DNA of 64,000 bases, taken from positions 124,001-188,000 of the forward strand of contig QVLQ01000031.1 of the NCBI GenBank assembly GCA_003545705.1, given 5' to 3'. Below, piece after piece: positions 50,028 to 59,613 of this stretch (within the stretch, counting starts at the first letter, position 1; every line of letters begins with the position of its first letter). The notes beneath the pieces are model-generated. The model saw nothing but the letters and a program-made list of their open reading frames with translations, had not been told where the DNA came from and did no database searches. Both the position numbers and the translations under genes were made by a program. This stretch comes from Acidomyces sp. 'richmondensis' (lineage: Eukaryota; Ascomycota; Dothideomycetes; Mycosphaerellales; Teratosphaeriaceae).

Positions 50028-51461
50028 CTACACCATCGCTCTTCGCAACCCTCCCGTACCACCCAAGACTCTTCGTCCGGTAACAGCATCTCTACCCTTC
50101 CCGCTCTCCCATTTCCCTACCCTGCTCCCTCCACCTTCTTCAAACCAGCCTTTCGCGCCCTCTTCCTCATCTAAATTTGATGAGCCCTCCATAAAAGCTT
50201 CCTGGCGAGGATGGGTGCCATCGATCCACTTAAATATGCATGTATAACAATACACGTACCCCGATTGCGCTGCAGTTGGAGTTTGAATTGCAGAAAGGCA
50301 GATCGGACACAGTCCCGTCGTGTTCGATGAATCTGCATCATCTAGATTGGAAGTTTGCGGTGCAGGCACAGTCAAGATTGGAAGGTGTGTTATAGATGAG
50401 ATCGGAGGGCCTTCATAGCCGGAATCATAGTGCGACGCTGACCCTTTCTCAGAAGACCGTTCAGAGTATGACATCTTGTTTGTATGTTTCTCCGTTGAGG
50501 CCGGTAAGCGGAAACTGATGATGGGTGGTGGAAGTTCGAGGCCTTCATTCGCTTTGCGGGATAGCTGTCGAGCGAAGTCGGAGGCATGCCACCATTCCAA
50601 GAACTTCAGGGCGAATATAGACGTGGGGAGCAGGATACGTAAACTGCTCAGGAGCTTCGGATAGATTGATTCCTTCACAATCTTAGGACTGAAGATGCTT
50701 CTCGTCTGTCCTGGTCTTGTTCCGGGTCTGGGTGAACTGGACTTAGGTTCTGTCGCAAGCGCAATTGCCCTGTTATCTGCCTCATTCAGTCTCCGCATCC
50801 GTGTCCCGACCAACCATAAAAATGGTGAATGATACTTCGATCCATCGAACAAATACATGAGATTAAACGCTAGTATTGAGAACCAGTACGCCGCATTTAT
50901 GCCTGGGTAAACTTTCCGCAAGAACCACTTGTATAGCCACATGATGCGCTGCTTCAATGTCCCATCTACTGGGTATGGTTCTCGGGCTCTATATGCTGGA
51001 CCAAGCATGTTGATAGAAGCTGCATGAATGTCGAAACTTTCGTCCAATTTTCTCTTGACGTAAGGTAACAGGACCATTATCGCAAGGTTCTTCCAAATAT
51101 CCTTCTCCCGAAGTTTCAGTGTTTCTCTCACTTCTGCCGGGGCACCAAGTTGTGCCCTCTTCACTTCCCCTCCTTTCACTCTTAATACTCGCTCTCTCTT
51201 CAGGCCGTAGAAGTTCTCCGTGAATCCCCCGCCATACACCTTGAGATAGTGCCGCTCCACGACCAGGGACAACACCGCGTATAATTCATCGAAGCTGTTG
51301 AGAATTCGGAGAAGGTATCGGGGATGTCTATGTGTTGCAATTGCGAGTAGGTAGCGAAGAGAAGGTGGGATGAGGCCTGCGAGCTGTTGTTCCGAAAGCA
51401 GTTCGAACAAGGAAGGCTTTTGCTGGTCCAGCCCAGATTGGAGATGTGTCATAAATTCCAT
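50028..51461 (-). CDS. PEX12: Peroxisome biogenesis protein Pex12 (RING ligase subunit)
   Basis: 477 residues in one exon from ATG 51461; a further in-frame codon at 51491 adds residues not expected in the family. Pex2, Pex10 and Pex12 form the membrane ubiquitin-ligase channel that exports Pex5. The N-terminus MEFMTHLQSGLDQQKPSLFE, then LLSEQQLAGLIPPSLRYLLA, is diagnostic. Membrane helices follow (WKNLAIMVLLPYVKRKLDE; INAAYWFSILAFNLMYLFDG). The C-terminal incomplete RING is CPICLSAIQTPTAAQSGYVY, then CYTCIFKWID, retaining the C5-type cysteines seen in Pex12. The extra Ser-rich loop before the RING is usual in filamentous fungi. Confidence 0.93.
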   Translation of the reverse strand: MEFMTHLQSGLDQQKPSLFELLSEQQLAGLIPPSLRYLLAIATHRHPRYLLRILNSFDELYAVLSLVVERHYLKVYGGGFTENFYGLKRERVLRVKGGEVKRAQLGAPAEVRETLKLREKDIWKNLAIMVLLPYVKRKLDESFDIHAASINMLGPAYRAREPYPVDGTLKQRIMWLYKWFLRKVYPGINAAYWFSILAFNLMYLFDGSKYHSPFLWLVGTRMRRLNEADNRAIALATEPKSSSPRPGTRPGQTRSIFSPKIVKESIYPKLLSSLRILLPTSIFALKFLEWWHASDFARQLSRKANEGLELPPPIISFRLPASTEKHTNKMSYSERSSEKGSASHYDSGYEGPPISSITHLPILTVPAPQTSNLDDADSSNTTGLCPICLSAIQTPTAAQSGYVYCYTCIFKWIDGTHPRQEAFMEGSSNLDEEEGAKGWFEEGGGSRVGKWESGKGRDAVTGRRVLGGTGGLRRAMV

Positions 51462-51685
51462 GATTATAGAGCAGACGATAAACGATACCACGCCTCTTCA
51501 TTTTATTAGACTGTATAGGACGACAAGAAGGAGACGGTAGGATAAGCCGAGCGTAGAGAGGCATACTGGGCGCGAGTCAGATGCCGAGGCATGTTTTCGT
51601 TCGTAAGCGCGCGTACCAGAACGCGCCTCCTATATCTCTCTTTTAACTTCATCTGATCTCGAGGACGGATGGTCTTACAGGACAA
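51462..51685. promoter_or_regulatory. Shared divergent promoter of Pex12 and Dad1
   Basis: 224 bp between the two start codons must hold both promoters and both 5' leaders. No specific motif is claimed. Confidence 0.55.
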
Positions 51686-52071
51686 ATGGCTTCGGCAAAT
51701 GGCATTCAGCCAGAGAATGGCTATTTCGAGCAGCAGCGGGCATTGTTAGTCAATGATGTCGCGGCAGTATGTTGGTCGTCGCTCTTCTGCCTCTACCGTC
51801 CGCTGACGAAGAGTGAAGAGCTTGGAGAATGTCCTACAGAATATCAACAAGCTCAATCGTAGCTTAGAAGGCATCATTGCGGTATGTGATGTCAGCCGAG
51901 AAGGATGGTTAGCTGTTTGGTAATATTGATATGGTCTAGGTCGGTAACGAGTTCAGCCAAGTGGAAGGGCTTTGGTCACAATTCGAAAACATAATGGCGA
52001 AGGAGCCTGAAAAGCCGGAAGGTGCAGACAATAACAAGGACGGTGCGATTGAGGAGACGGGCAAGTCGTGA
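51686..52071 (+). CDS. DAD1: DASH/Dam1 complex subunit Dad1
   Basis: Three short exons, 51686-51766, 51819-51881 and 51940-52071 (81+63+132 nt), join in frame to 91 residues. Dad1 is part of the ten-subunit DASH ring that couples kinetochores to spindle microtubules in fungi. The conserved core is complete across both junctions: YFEQQRALLVNDVAA, then SLENVLQNINKLNRSLEGII, then AVGNEFSQVEGLWSQFENIM. The acidic tail ends EETGKS. Introns are 51767-51818 (GTATGT...GAAG) and 51882-51939 (GTATGT...GTCTAG). The exons are too short to appear as ordinary ORFs. The partner kinetochore gene Nuf2 lies 40 kb away. Confidence 0.93.
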
Positions 52072-53349
52072 AGATGGGAGTTGAAGAAGGCTTCATGTCT
52101 TCTCGGTTTAAGAAGGAAAAAAAAAAGGTGAAATAAAATGAAGGCTTCTACGTGTATTATGATACCCGCGGACCCGTACACCGCAATTATGAGATCGACT
52201 CTGTATACTGGAGTTTGTTGTTTAAATATTTCTCACTGAGATCTCCGATGGAGAAACCTCTCGGATGTCAATGTGCATGTTGTTAATCAGCTCTCAGGGC
52301 GGCTCAATCGGTGAATCCAACACTCCTTTGTGAGCATATCAAAGCCACTCGGTCAGAGACAAGATTCAAAATGTTTTCGACAGCCAAATTCAGCGACAAA
52401 TCCAGCTATCGTAAAAATAGTTCATATGGATCATAGGATGTGCGCTCCTCTGTTAGCCTCGAGAAAGTTGGCAGCAAATCGAAGGCTCCTCTACAACGCT
52501 TGGCTTATCTCTGAAAAATGATAAGTGTTAGCAATTGTTCTGATCAATGCACTACTATATTGATGGCGACGAATGCAGAGCGTACGTATTGGGCCCATTT
52601 CTAATGCAAACCGTCGAATGTTCGCTTAGTCATGAACTCCAATGAAGCTTACTCAATGCAGCAGCGTGATTCCTCATTCAGTGGTCAATGCAAAAACATA
52701 TCTTGCAGCTTGCTACTCATATAATCCACGGTGCTGGTAATACGACTGACAAGGGGGGCAGAGGAACTCGATATACGAGGCGAGGGCGAAAGGATGCACC
52801 ATCAGGAGAGCTTGCGCTGTGCTTTACCCGTCCAGTATCCCCCCCTTTGTCGAAGAGACCGGCCCGGCTAACCTTGTAAGAGGTGTTTCCATAATCTTCC
52901 GTTCTACAGGCAGGATAGCAATTTAATAATTGAGCAATCCATGTAAGCCATGGAATGATGGCGTCGGGGCTGTGCACCCTGCATGGCATCCATCCCGCAA
53001 AGCCTCGACACCGGACGGACGGTGTTTGGAATATGTGCTGCCTACTTTGTCAATGAAGCTCTGAAATGGGAAGGGAAGTTTTGTGAACTGGTACTCCCAA
53101 GTTTTTGAGAATCCTGGAAGTTCCAGCGCCACTCACTTATCCATCACGATTAGCATTGCGGTAGTCCTTCATGGAGCCCCCCCTTGAACAAAGCTGCCGA
53201 GCGAATGTTAACTGCCTTCCTGGACTCCGGCAGACCTAGCGATACTCATATAAAATAGCGAGCATCTAGTTCCGTAGCATGAACCTCTACATCGGCCTTT
53301 CGTTTCGTTGATATCTCAGCAGCCACCATACCAACATAAGTGACGCAAA
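52072..53349. other. Intergenic region, no gene seen
   Basis: 1.3 kb between Dad1 and the secreted beta-propeller gene. Short frames at 52688-52879 (+) and 52717-52989 (-) overlap and are unsupported. No tRNA-like B-box was found. Confidence 0.5.
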
Positions 53350-54806
53350 ATGTGGCACACTATGTACCAGTTGACCGGTCTACTTTTCCTTACTGTGACT
53401 CTCGCCGCTCCACAGCGTTGGATTCATGATCGCTCAGGTCATGATAATGGAAAGAAAGCAGCTTACTTCCTAGACAACGATCCCAGCGGCAGTTCTTTGG
53501 TTTCGCTTTGCATCGGCGAAAATGGAATTCTCAGCAGTCCTATCCGGACACCGACTGGAGGCTATGGATCAATTACGCTGAATGCCACCGACAATCTTCC
53601 CGTTCCAGTTGACAGCCTCCAATCGCAAGGCTCCGTCCTTGTCAGCGGCAATGTGAGTTCCTCTCTCGTATCCAGAGATTTCGTAAATTTCAATTGACCC
53701 TCCCAAGATGTTATTCACCGTCAACGCTGGCAGCAACACGTTGGTCATGTTCCGTATTGATCCTGCAGATCCTTATCACCCAATGATGGTCGGAGGGCCT
53801 ATAGACACAATGGGGGAATTTCCTAACTCAGTCACCTACTCCCCAAGGCTTCAGACTGGTACGTTACAGCGTCCTTGCCCGGAATTTACTATTTCAAGAC
53901 AGGCAGTCCAGATTTCGGCGGCAGTAGCGTAACGAATAGCTGCATTAGCATTTGGAAACCCCCAGTACTCCACTATATTCTTGATCCTGCTACTCGGGCG
54001 AGCGCATACTGATCAGCCGCAAAAACTCGGCTTTTTCACGTTCAGAATATCATGCTGACTACCCACAAGCTTGCGTCTTAAATGGAGGCTCTAAGGCAGG
54101 TATAAGCTGCTTTTCCGTCGACCCATTCCGCGGTCTGCGTCAAATCGGACCATTCCGGCCAGTAAGCAAGTCCATATTCAATGAGACAACTCCCCCGACA
54201 GGCCCACCCAAAACTGCGTCACAGATCATCTTCACTCCAGACTCTTCAGCTCTCATTGCCATTCTGAAGGGAGATGCGAGTGGTCCATCATTACCGGCAC
54301 ATTTTCTCAGCTACACAATCACCGATGGAGAAGTATCGACGGCGGCAGCGACCATCACATTTGCTGACCAATCAATGGCATTCGGTGCCGTCTTTATGGA
54401 TGATACTCGTCTTCTCGTGAGTGAGCCCACCTATGGTGCGTCAATCCTAGACGTCTCCGATCCAGCCCAAATCATTGAAGAGGTGCATACTGCGATTACA
54501 GGGGAAATGGCTGCCTGCTGGGCCGAGTACGATGAAGCTCTGAATACTGGATATATCATCGATGCAGGACGGCCAGTCGTCTGGACTCTCGATGCTATCT
54601 CAGGTGCACCAACAGGAATGATCAGTGCGACTGAGGATGTGGGAGGGGTGTTTGATAGCGCAATTCTCGGTGGCCGTATGTATTCTCTGGCTAAGACCAA
54701 TGGCCTCATTGTTTTTGATCTTGTCGAAAAACGACAAATCCAATTCCTAGATTTGACTTCGTTCGGCAACAGACAGGGATACGATGGGATGGCTGTGTGG
54801 CCGTAA
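53350..54806 (+). CDS. Secreted 3-carboxymuconate cyclase-like beta-propeller protein
   Basis: Exons 53350-53652, 53708-53858 and 54070-54806 (303+151+737 nt) join in frame to 396 residues. The N-terminus is a signal peptide (MYQLTGLLFLTVTLAAP). Repeated four-stranded blade sequences follow: KAAYFLDNDPSGSSLVSLCI, MLFTVNAGSNTLVMFRIDP, SVTYSPRLQTACVLNGGSKA, QIIFTPDSSALIAILKGDAS. This is the pattern of fungal extracellular lactonase/3-carboxymuconate-cyclase-like proteins, several of which are abundant secreted antigens. Enzyme activity has not been shown for most of them. Intron 1 starts GTGAGT. Intron 2 (53859-54069) is 211 nt, unusually long here, and starts GTACGT. Confidence 0.85.
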
Positions 54807-55600
54807 GAACCGAATGACTTTCAATCCTGCTTCTTCAATCTTACGATGGAGGAATTTACCCTGGTCAAGATTTCAAACTTCTCATTGGTCGTGTTGGCCA
54901 AGGGCTCATAGGTAGAGCAGTGAATATAGACCCCAATGGCCGCCAACCACAAGTCGTGGCAAGAGCTGAACCTATCATCCTCATTAACATCATCTTCATC
55001 ATTAACATCATCTTCATCATTAACATCATCTTCATCATTAACATCATCTTCATCATTAACATCATCATCATCATGAACATCATCATCATCAGAACATCAT
55101 CATCACCATAACCACCGCCCACTACCACCACCACCATAGATTCTATTCAATATACCCCTTTCTAGCATGAAAGTGTTTTCACACTTACAGTCGAACGATT
55201 GTTGCGTCTTGAACGAAACTCGTCACGGGAGTATCAAAATTTCCTGCAAAGTAAGCAAATCAGTAAGGTGAATACAATGAGTAGGTAAAGAGGTACGTGT
55301 GGCGTCCCGTCCTTCCCGCTCTATTACCCGGCTTACATAGCATCAAGCAATCAAGAGCGGCTGATCTTTTCGCGCCAACGCTGAATTCAGCTAGCAATCT
55401 CTTGCTGAGTAGGTCTCAATAATCGTTCGTTGCAATTGCGTGTACGTTGTAGTGTCACATCAGTGCTGAGGACATACTAGGATTAACTTGGATCTGCTCG
55501 GTCTACTGTCGAGATTGCAGCAGTAGTCAGAGCTAGGCACCGAGGCCTCTAAACACCACCGATCTTCACTTTACAAATCCAAAATTATTGATCTCAAATC
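54807..55600. other. Intergenic region with an isolated exon-like segment
   Basis: Contains the 18-bp minisatellite at about 54981-55080 and CCACCA/ATC triplets up to 55136. On the minus strand 55243-55189 (55 nt) is framed by TTTGCAG before it and GTAAGT after it, and one frame reads NFDTPVTSFVQDATIVR. This looks like a real internal exon, but the flanking exons could not be placed. Confidence 0.45.
54981..55080. repeat. 18-bp minisatellite
   Basis: Unit ATTAACATCATCTTCATC repeated about five times with little divergence, then decaying into ATC/ATG triplets. Confidence 0.9.
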
Positions 55601-56948
55601 ATGAGCATCAGCAGGGAAAGAGAGTCTGACGAATCTCCTGTTGGGGAGCCTGACTCTGCCTCTGGATTTAGATTCTTTTGGAAAAAACAGGATAAGAATA
55701 TTGGCCTCCAGACAGTTCAATTTATCCCACAAGATCCAGGAAGCAAGCGGAGTGAGTCGACCTCATAAGGGAAACATATGTAGCTAATCAATGGCAAGAG
55801 TCCCATCGACTGAGCAGATTACTTAGACATGGAAGCAGCCCATTAGCCAATACCGAGAGTTCAGACGGAGGCTCGGAAAATTCTAATGAAAACGCCGCAC
55901 AAAAGCGTCGACAGCAGGTATACCAAGCGCAAAAGTATGTTGTCAAGAGTTATGTTTCGAGACAAGCATTTGTACTAATACTCATGAAGGCGACATCGCA
56001 ATCGAAAAGCGGAATATGTTCAGTCTCTTGAAGCCGAAATTACTCGTCTGCAGCACCTCGATTCCATTGTAAACAACGAAAGAAATGCCTTGGCTCACGA
56101 AAATTTGAAGATGAGGGCAATCTTGGCGCAGCACTCGATTGACACCGGACTCGAATCTCTCCATTTTAGTGACCCGTCGTTCATTGACGATCTTAGCATG
56201 CTTGAAAGCGCGGCGATAGATATCCGCGTTGACTCCGATATAGGACAAGAGCGGATTTTTATGGACTTTGATGATGTAGTCGATATGCTGCAGGTTTCTG
56301 ACAAAAGTCATCAAATAGAGGAGCAAACCAGACAGCAAATCCGCAAATCTCCGGTCAAAGGTGACTCTTGGGCGGCACTCGACTTCATTTTGGCACTCGA
56401 ATGGCCGTGCCGAAATCATATTCAGCATCATAGCATTAATCCTGAAGCAAAAATACCAAAGGCCTGTGACCTCGGTCAATTCCATGGGCATGCTTTGACC
56501 GCAACTCAAGCCGTGTTTTCGAGTGCACTTCCTCCACCACAGACCAGCCACGAGCACACATTGTTGGATGTTGCCTTGCAACCTCAACATGGTCTGCACA
56601 ATAATACCATGGATAGATGGCAACTGCCCCATTCGGAGATCGATAAGTGAGTATCTCACGCGTCACCACATGTTTAAGACATATGCTGATAAGGGGATTG
56701 ACAGGCTTGTAGAGCTAAGCGAGCAGCTGCAACTAGATGATCAGCAATTGACGCCCTCTCAAGCTTATGCAGCCATCAGACAGGAAATATCTAGTGACGA
56801 AATGCTTCGGCCTGTCTTGGAAGCTTTGAAGGTACCCCTCGCTGGCATTGTTCAGTGCTTGGGGTTCGGAGCTGTAATGGAGACTCCGCTGTTTTACATG
56901 CACCTTGATTCGGTCTTATCAGCTCTCAACCTCGCCAAACCAGCGTAG
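55601..56948 (+). CDS. bZIP transcription factor
   Basis: Best model: exons 55601-55751, 55784-55934, 55990-56646 and 56705-56948 (151+151+657+244 nt), in frame, 400 residues. The basic region spans the third junction (KRRQQVYQAQ, then KRHRNRKAEYVQSLEAEITR) and leads into a short leucine zipper (ITRLQHLDSIVNNERNAL). The basic region is the fungal variant with N-x2-AQ...RNRKA. The C-terminal block (LVELSEQLQLDDQQLTPSQA; LEALKVPLAGIVQCLGFGAV) resembles a helical domain common in fungal bZIP factors. Introns 2 (GTATGT) and 3 (GTGAGT...TTGACAG) are sound. Intron 1 (GTGAGT...ATGTAG) is only 32 nt and doubtful. Frames around it stay consistent, but the first exon may be wrong. Targets unknown. Confidence 0.8.
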
Positions 56949-57168
56949 GTTGCGGTTATGAATATTTTTGCTCTCAGTGTGTTTTGGGCTGAGATGATCA
57001 GCATGAATGATGAAGATGACCTTTAGTTTTCCTGAAACCGACCTCCAACGCCAGGTGTGAGTCTATAAATTCACAAATACGTTGGAACAAATAAAAGGCT
57101 GTCAGGGGGACATTACAACAGTGAATCTGAAGACGCTCGTTTCAATCATAGCGTCCACATTTTCGAAT
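56949..57168. other. Convergent intergenic region
   Basis: Short 3' region between the bZIP gene (+) and elongin C (-). Confidence 0.5.
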
Positions 57169-57578
57169 TTATATACCCAGATAGTCCGCGGCCAGCAGGA
57201 GTTCGAGACATAGCTCCATGGGAAAGTCCATGTCCGGGACATCCTTTTCGTCCTTGTTCTTCTCCTTGTAATATAAGTATTCACAGACCGTCTCCAAGAC
57301 TAAACCACTGTATTTGATCTTCAGCGAAGTGGTGTATAAAGTGTGGAATCTCGTTGCTTACTTGAGGTTATCCAGATGACACGTGTTAGAAGTAGCTTCC
57401 ATAAAACCCTCTGCATCGATTAGCAGTTTTTCCGCGAATGCATAACAAGCCTGTGTTTCGTACTCGATGGATCAAGCATGTTCTTTATTACTGGTGACAA
57501 GTATGCGGACGATCGCTGGATTATGAAGGAGAAACCGTCCGAAGAGATCAAAGTTACATAATCTGATGGCTCGGCCAT
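57169..57578 (-). CDS. ELC1: Elongin C
   Basis: Three exons, 57578-57464, 57410-57362 and 57307-57169 (115+49+139 nt), join in frame to 100 residues, the expected family length. Elongin C is a Skp1-fold adaptor that joins BC-box proteins to Cul3/Cul5-type ligases and, with Ela1, acts in ubiquitination of stalled RNA polymerase II in yeast. Recognisable parts: MAEPSDYVTLISSDGFSFII at the start, SPVIKNMLDPS, SNTCHLDNLNGLVLETVCEY, LYYKEKNKDEKDVPDMDFPM and ELCLELLLAADYLGI at the end. Introns start GTACGA and GTAAGC and end GATGCAG and ATACAG. The exons are too short to appear as ordinary ORFs. It is convergent with the bZIP gene and divergent from the METTL4-like gene. Confidence 0.94.
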
Positions 57579-58030
57579 TTCAATCCTTCACGAGGAATGA
57601 AGAGGTCTGGAGATTTAAGCGGTTAATTGGGTTGGCGAAGTGATAAAATCTCTCCCTCGTTTACGATCGTAGACGGTAATCTGGTAGCGTATCTGCAAAA
57701 GGCACTCAAGCATCCGAAAATGCACCATCCAGTGATGACTAACTAGCCTTCATAAGTACATGCGTCTTTGGACTTCATGCATAACATATCTACAACATGA
57801 CAACATGAGGGCCCTTCATTTCGCAACAAAAGCTGTATCGAATAAAAGATAGATATGACTACTCGATCGCCACCTCGGGATTTCAACTTGAGTTGCCAGG
57901 CTGAGTGTTAATTCTGCCTCAACCGACACCAACAGCTGATTCAACCAAGAACTACTCCCTTCCAGACATCAGTCTCGCTTCGTGCACAGGCAAAATTGAT
58001 CTAATAGGACTGACTGATGGTAAAGAGCTC
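57579..58030. promoter_or_regulatory. Divergent promoter region of elongin C and the METTL4-like gene
   Basis: 452 bp between the two start codons. The METTL4 frame is open back to about 57905 but without an ATG, so a short upstream exon is possible. Confidence 0.45.
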
Positions 58031-59281
58031 ATGGCCAGCCATATTTTATGGCAAAACGCAGACGCAACTGTCACCTTGATCGATGTTCCTCGGTCGATCG
58101 CGTCGGCCCAGAGCACATCTGAGCACTCATGGGAGAAGGTGCTTCTCTCAACTGAGCCACTTCAGCAGCCATTCCCCTTGAATGAGCCCAAATCGCCATC
58201 AGCACGGGCGAAGCTTTCGTTAAATACTGTTAGCGAGTCTCTCCATCGTGAATATAACCTGGCGTTGAAATCAGCCATGGACCAGATTCATACAGCCCAC
58301 GGTGGACCTTGGTGCCTAAGCAGACCATGGACGCAAGACCAAACCCGAGACGGCAGAAAGCGGAAACATGAGAACATGTCCGCAGCGGACTGGAGTGAGC
58401 AGCTTGCACACGTGCCTTCGAAAACCTTCCATGCATCCCAAGCGGGAGAATATATTACGCTAGACATTGATGATCAACGTGCATCCCATGGGCAGGGAGC
58501 TTGTTCTGCATCTTATACGAAACACTGTGGTGGCGACCTTGCGCAGCTTTACTATTTGCCACCCAATGCGTCATGTTATCTGGGTGACTGCTCAGAAGCG
58601 GGAGCCTTCCACCATGCGGTCCGCCTTCAAGCTAAAATACAATGTACTTCCGCATGCTTTGACTGTGTGATACTGGATCCTCCATGGCCAAATCGTTCCG
58701 TCAGACGCACGCACAAAACTGCTGGCTCAACATACAGCACGGTACCTACACTTCGCGATACCATAAAATTACTTATCGACATGGAATTAGAGGAACTGCT
58801 GGCGATGGATTGTCTGGTCGGTATGTGGATCACGAACAAACCGGCAATTAGGGACTTGTCACTCCGAGATGGAGGCATTTTCGACAGATGGGGCCTAGAT
58901 TGTATCGAAGAGTGGCTTTGGCTCAAAACCACAGAGCATGGAGAGCCTGTAATGTCCATTGAATCCTTGTGGAGAAAGCCATATGAAGTGTTATTATTGG
59001 GACGCAAGCGAAAGAAACCTGGCGGGCAAAACACTTCTGCAGATGAAGCCATCAGCGTAAAGCGAAGGGTCATAGTCGGTGTTCCTGACATGCATTCGCG
59101 CAAACCGTGCTTGAAATCTCTGCTTGAGCCTCTTCTGTCCGATCCCAATTCTTATAGAGCATTGGAAATATTTGCACGGCATCTGGTTGCAGGATGGTGG
59201 AGCTGGGGAAACGAGTGCATCAAGTTCAATTCTGAAGCCTACTGGAAAAAAGAAGGGGAGAGCACGAAGAGCGCGCAGTAA
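58031..59281 (+). CDS. MT-A70 family methyltransferase, METTL4-like
   Basis: 416 residues from the first in-frame ATG (58031). The N-terminus ILWQNADATVTLIDVPRSIA fits fungal members of this group. The S-adenosylmethionine-dependent adenine-N6 methyltransferase domain begins near residue 170. DCVILDPPWPNRSVRR holds the catalytic DPPW. TLRDTIKLLIDMELEELLA and GMWITNKPAI follow, then WGLDCIEEWLWLKTTEHGEP, LWRKPYEVLLLGRKRKKP, KPCLKSLLEPLL and YRALEIFARHLVAGWWSWGN. The two-part layout, with DPPW followed by KPYE and the final ARHLVAGWWSWGNE block, is that of METTL4 rather than METTL3/Ime4. Family members methylate adenine in snRNA (m6Am of U2) and possibly DNA. Which applies here is unknown. Confidence 0.9.
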   Translation: MASHILWQNADATVTLIDVPRSIASAQSTSEHSWEKVLLSTEPLQQPFPLNEPKSPSARAKLSLNTVSESLHREYNLALKSAMDQIHTAHGGPWCLSRPWTQDQTRDGRKRKHENMSAADWSEQLAHVPSKTFHASQAGEYITLDIDDQRASHGQGACSASYTKHCGGDLAQLYYLPPNASCYLGDCSEAGAFHHAVRLQAKIQCTSACFDCVILDPPWPNRSVRRTHKTAGSTYSTVPTLRDTIKLLIDMELEELLAMDCLVGMWITNKPAIRDLSLRDGGIFDRWGLDCIEEWLWLKTTEHGEPVMSIESLWRKPYEVLLLGRKRKKPGGQNTSADEAISVKRRVIVGVPDMHSRKPCLKSLLEPLLSDPNSYRALEIFARHLVAGWWSWGNECIKFNSEAYWKKEGESTKSAQ

Positions 59282-59613
59282 GCCAACAATTCTGTCCTGA
59301 GGAAGGAAATATCTGTCGGTGGGCAGACTCTAGGGATTTCTGCGTCTCTGAGTCATTAACTGGTCGCTCTCGGCTCAAATGTCAGCGTCATATCATCTGC
59401 GCTTAAAAATATGTGTTCGTTATCGATTCTTTACACTTTCATACATCGTACCGTCCCACTTCCTGAACCGAATCTTTTGCAACACAAAAAGCTTCCCCGA
59501 AAGATGTAAAACACCAAATGTGCATCGCAAGCATAACCTACCGATTAGCAGGCAGCCGCAGCATTGAATTCGTAGACGGTTTATATGACAGGCATGTGGG
59601 AGCTAGACCCTCC
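59282..59613. other. Convergent intergenic region
   Basis: 3' region between the METTL4-like gene (+) and the SIN scaffold gene (-). Nothing else is seen. Confidence 0.5.

Noticed and set aside
57905..58030. N-terminal extension of the METTL4-like protein
   Set aside because: The frame is open but begins with GTG after an in-frame stop and has no ATG. The ATG at 58031 fits the family N-terminus.
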